From assembly GCF_900108875.1 (NCBI RefSeq), contig NZ_FNYJ01000001.1, positions 310,001 to 374,000 of the forward strand: a stretch of DNA of 64,000 nucleotides, written 5' to 3'. The notes beneath the pieces are model-generated. The model saw only the letters and a program-made list of their open reading frames with translations. It had not been told where the DNA came from and searched no databases. Shown piece by piece: positions 62,680 to 64,000 of the stretch (position 1 is its first letter; each line of letters starts with the position of its first letter). The translations under genes and the position numbers were made by a program. Origin of the DNA: Pseudomonas sp. NFR16 (GTDB taxonomy: Bacteria; Pseudomonadota; Gammaproteobacteria; Pseudomonadales; Pseudomonadaceae).

Positions 62680-63741
62680 TTACTTCTGCGCGATCCAGGC
62701 GTTGAAACGCTCGGTCAGCGACTCGGTGTTGTCGACCCAGAACTCGACGTCCAGCGGCAGCGCCGCGGCCAGGTTGTCCGGAGTGGTGGGTAGATCGGCC
62801 TTCAGGTCCGCAGGCACCAGGTCATTGGCTTTCTTGTTGGGCAAGCCGTAGGCAATGAACTTCGGCAGTTTCGACAGGTTTTCCGGCTTGCTTGCAAACG
62901 CAATGAAGTCCATCGCGGCGGCCTTGTTCTCGCTGCCCTTGAGCACGGTCCAGGAGTCGATCGCCGAGACACTGCCGTTCCAGAGGAACTGGAAGTGCTT
63001 GCCTTCGTTGCGGTTGAAGCCGGTGATGCGACCGTTGTAGGCCGAGCTCATGACCACGTCGCCGGCTGACAGCATCTGCAGTGGCTGGGCGCCGGCTTCC
63101 CACCAGACGATGCTGGATTTGATGCTGTTCAGCTTGTTGAAGGCGCGGTCGACGCCTTCGGGCGTGCGCAGCACCTTATACACGTCTGCAGGCTTGACGC
63201 CGTCCGCGATCAGGGCGAATTCCAGGGAGTATTTCGGGCCTTTGCGCAGGCCACGTTTGCCGGGGAATTTGCCGGTGTCGAAAAAGTCGGCCCACGAGGT
63301 CGGCGCGGTTTTCAGTTTGTCGGCGTCCCAGGCCACGCCGGTGTTCCACACGATGGCGCCGACCCCGCAGTCGTTTACCGCTTCAGGAATGAAGTCGGCC
63401 TTGTTGCCGATCCTGGACCAGTCGATTTTTTCGTAGAGCCCGGAATCGCAACCCAACGCGAGGTCTTCGGCCTCCACTTCGACAACGTCCCAGTTCGGGT
63501 TGCCCACTTTCACCTTGGCGTCGAGCACCCCAACGCCACCGTCCCAGCTCTGGTCGAGGACTTTCTTGCCGGTCTGCTCGCCAAACGGTTTGAAGAAAAT
63601 CTCCCGCTGTGCGTCCTGGAAGTTTCCGCCCCAGGACACGATGGTCAGGTCGCGAGCGCTTGCAGACTGGGCGACGGCCAGCCCGGCAACGGCAAACGCG
63701 AGAGCGGCTAGAGCGTGGCACGGCTTGTGCTTCTTGTGCAT
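62680..63741 (-). CDS. Spermidine/putrescine-type ABC substrate-binding protein, PotD/PotF-like
   Basis: 353 residues with a signal peptide ending in QSASA (about residue 29). DLTIVSWGGNFQDAQREIFFKPF opens the mature protein. NPNWDVVEVEAEDLALGCDSGLYEKIDWSRI and YSLEFALIADG follow, as in polyamine- and amine-binding SBP family 8 proteins. First gene of the minus-strand operon that continues with ATPase, two permeases and aminotransferase. Confidence 0.92.
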   Translation of the reverse strand: MHKKHKPCHALAALAFAVAGLAVAQSASARDLTIVSWGGNFQDAQREIFFKPFGEQTGKKVLDQSWDGGVGVLDAKVKVGNPNWDVVEVEAEDLALGCDSGLYEKIDWSRIGNKADFIPEAVNDCGVGAIVWNTGVAWDADKLKTAPTSWADFFDTGKFPGKRGLRKGPKYSLEFALIADGVKPADVYKVLRTPEGVDRAFNKLNSIKSSIVWWEAGAQPLQMLSAGDVVMSSAYNGRITGFNRNEGKHFQFLWNGSVSAIDSWTVLKGSENKAAAMDFIAFASKPENLSKLPKFIAYGLPNKKANDLVPADLKADLPTTPDNLAAALPLDVEFWVDNTESLTERFNAWIAQK

Positions 63742-63773
63742 TTGAAACCTCGACGCAGATGATGGGTGTGTGG

Positions 63774-63793
63774 GTGGTAAAAATATTTACCAC
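63774..63793. promoter_or_regulatory. AT-rich palindrome upstream of the ABC operon
   Basis: GTGGTAAA, a four-base AATA centre, then TTTACCAC: a perfect 8-4-8 inverted repeat 33 bases before the binding-protein start. The placement is that of a repressor operator overlapping the promoter. TGGTA...TACCA cores are common for GntR-type repressors, but no regulator gene is visible beside it. The remainder to the window end (63794-64000) shows no convincing gene. Confidence 0.55.
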
Positions 63794-64000
63794 TGCGAAA
63801 TCTGCGAAGCAAGTTTTATTTGCTGGCGCCTTCCTGAAATCCGAACTGCCTGCGTTCGGTAAGCGATTGATTTTCCTCGCCCGACACCCGATATTCACCG
63901 GGGCCATCTTGCGCGACTTGTTAGCCGCGCTTTTTGCGTGGCGCGCCCCGGGCACATCGCCCCGTCATGGCTTGTTACTTTTGCGCTTGTCAGCCGAGCC

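Overview
The window looks like a chromosomal segment of a Pseudomonas: high-GC housekeeping and transport genes, Pseudomonas-type REP elements (27.15-27.26 kb and 29.3-29.6 kb), many LysR-type regulators, polyamine/amino-acid ABC operons and an epiphyte-style zeaxanthin glucoside cluster. The genus is an inference from gene content; no rRNA, tRNA or marker gene is present to confirm it.

Region 1 (1-21.2 kb) is a T6SS-linked Rhs polymorphic-toxin locus. A partial EagR-type chaperone (DUF1795) precedes one full-length PAAR-Rhs effector (425-4639) with an HNH-type tip and a SUKH immunity gene. About nine displaced Rhs 3' ends follow, head to tail. Each has a near-identical stretch of Rhs core ending in the DPIG...DP motif, then usually a different AT-rich toxin tip and a different immunity gene. 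Several are broken in instructive ways: a +1 frameshift in an AHH tip, a CATTGGG heptamer expansion that throws a second AHH tip out of frame by one repeat unit, a tip deleted so that Rhs runs straight into its immunity gene, and a frameshift at a G run. The array ends in two copies of one decayed Rhs pseudogene and a VgrG stub.

Region 2 (21.2-32.2 kb) is ordinary accessory metabolism: a LysR/quinone-oxidoreductase divergent pair, an epoxide hydrolase, a polar-amino-acid/ectoine-type ABC transporter with its binding protein, a sulfonate-type binding protein, REP repeats, an isochorismatase-family hydrolase divergent from a LysR gene, a 28-residue membrane peptide gene and a small periplasmic protein.

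Region 3 (32.2-39.8 kb) encodes zeaxanthin diglucoside synthesis: crtE on the minus strand, divergent from idi(type 2)-crtX-crtY-crtI-crtB, whose start and stop codons overlap throughout, with crtZ convergent and overlapping crtB. The crtE-idi gap holds two copies of an 11-bp TGTACA-centred element in inverted orientation, a candidate light-responsive MerR (LitR/CarH) operator.

Region 4 (39.8-45.8 kb) holds a GNAT enzyme, an APC permease, a solute-binding protein, and a TetR gene divergent from an oxidoreductase across two near-identical 17-bp palindromes.

Region 5 (44.8-54.3 kb) is an opine-oxidase-like operon. A LysR gene diverges from a four-component polyamine-type ABC importer, two DAO-type FAD oxidoreductases, a small [2Fe-2S] protein, an FAD/NAD oxidoreductase with a BFD-like tail and a RidA deaminase. 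Translational overlaps run through most of the operon. It is predicted to import and oxidatively cleave an N-substituted amino acid or amine.

Region 6 (54.4-64 kb) holds a LuxR-type regulator, a nitrilase-superfamily amidase, an APC permease, a class III aminotransferase and a PotFGHI-like ABC importer, plausibly a second amine or amide utilisation module.
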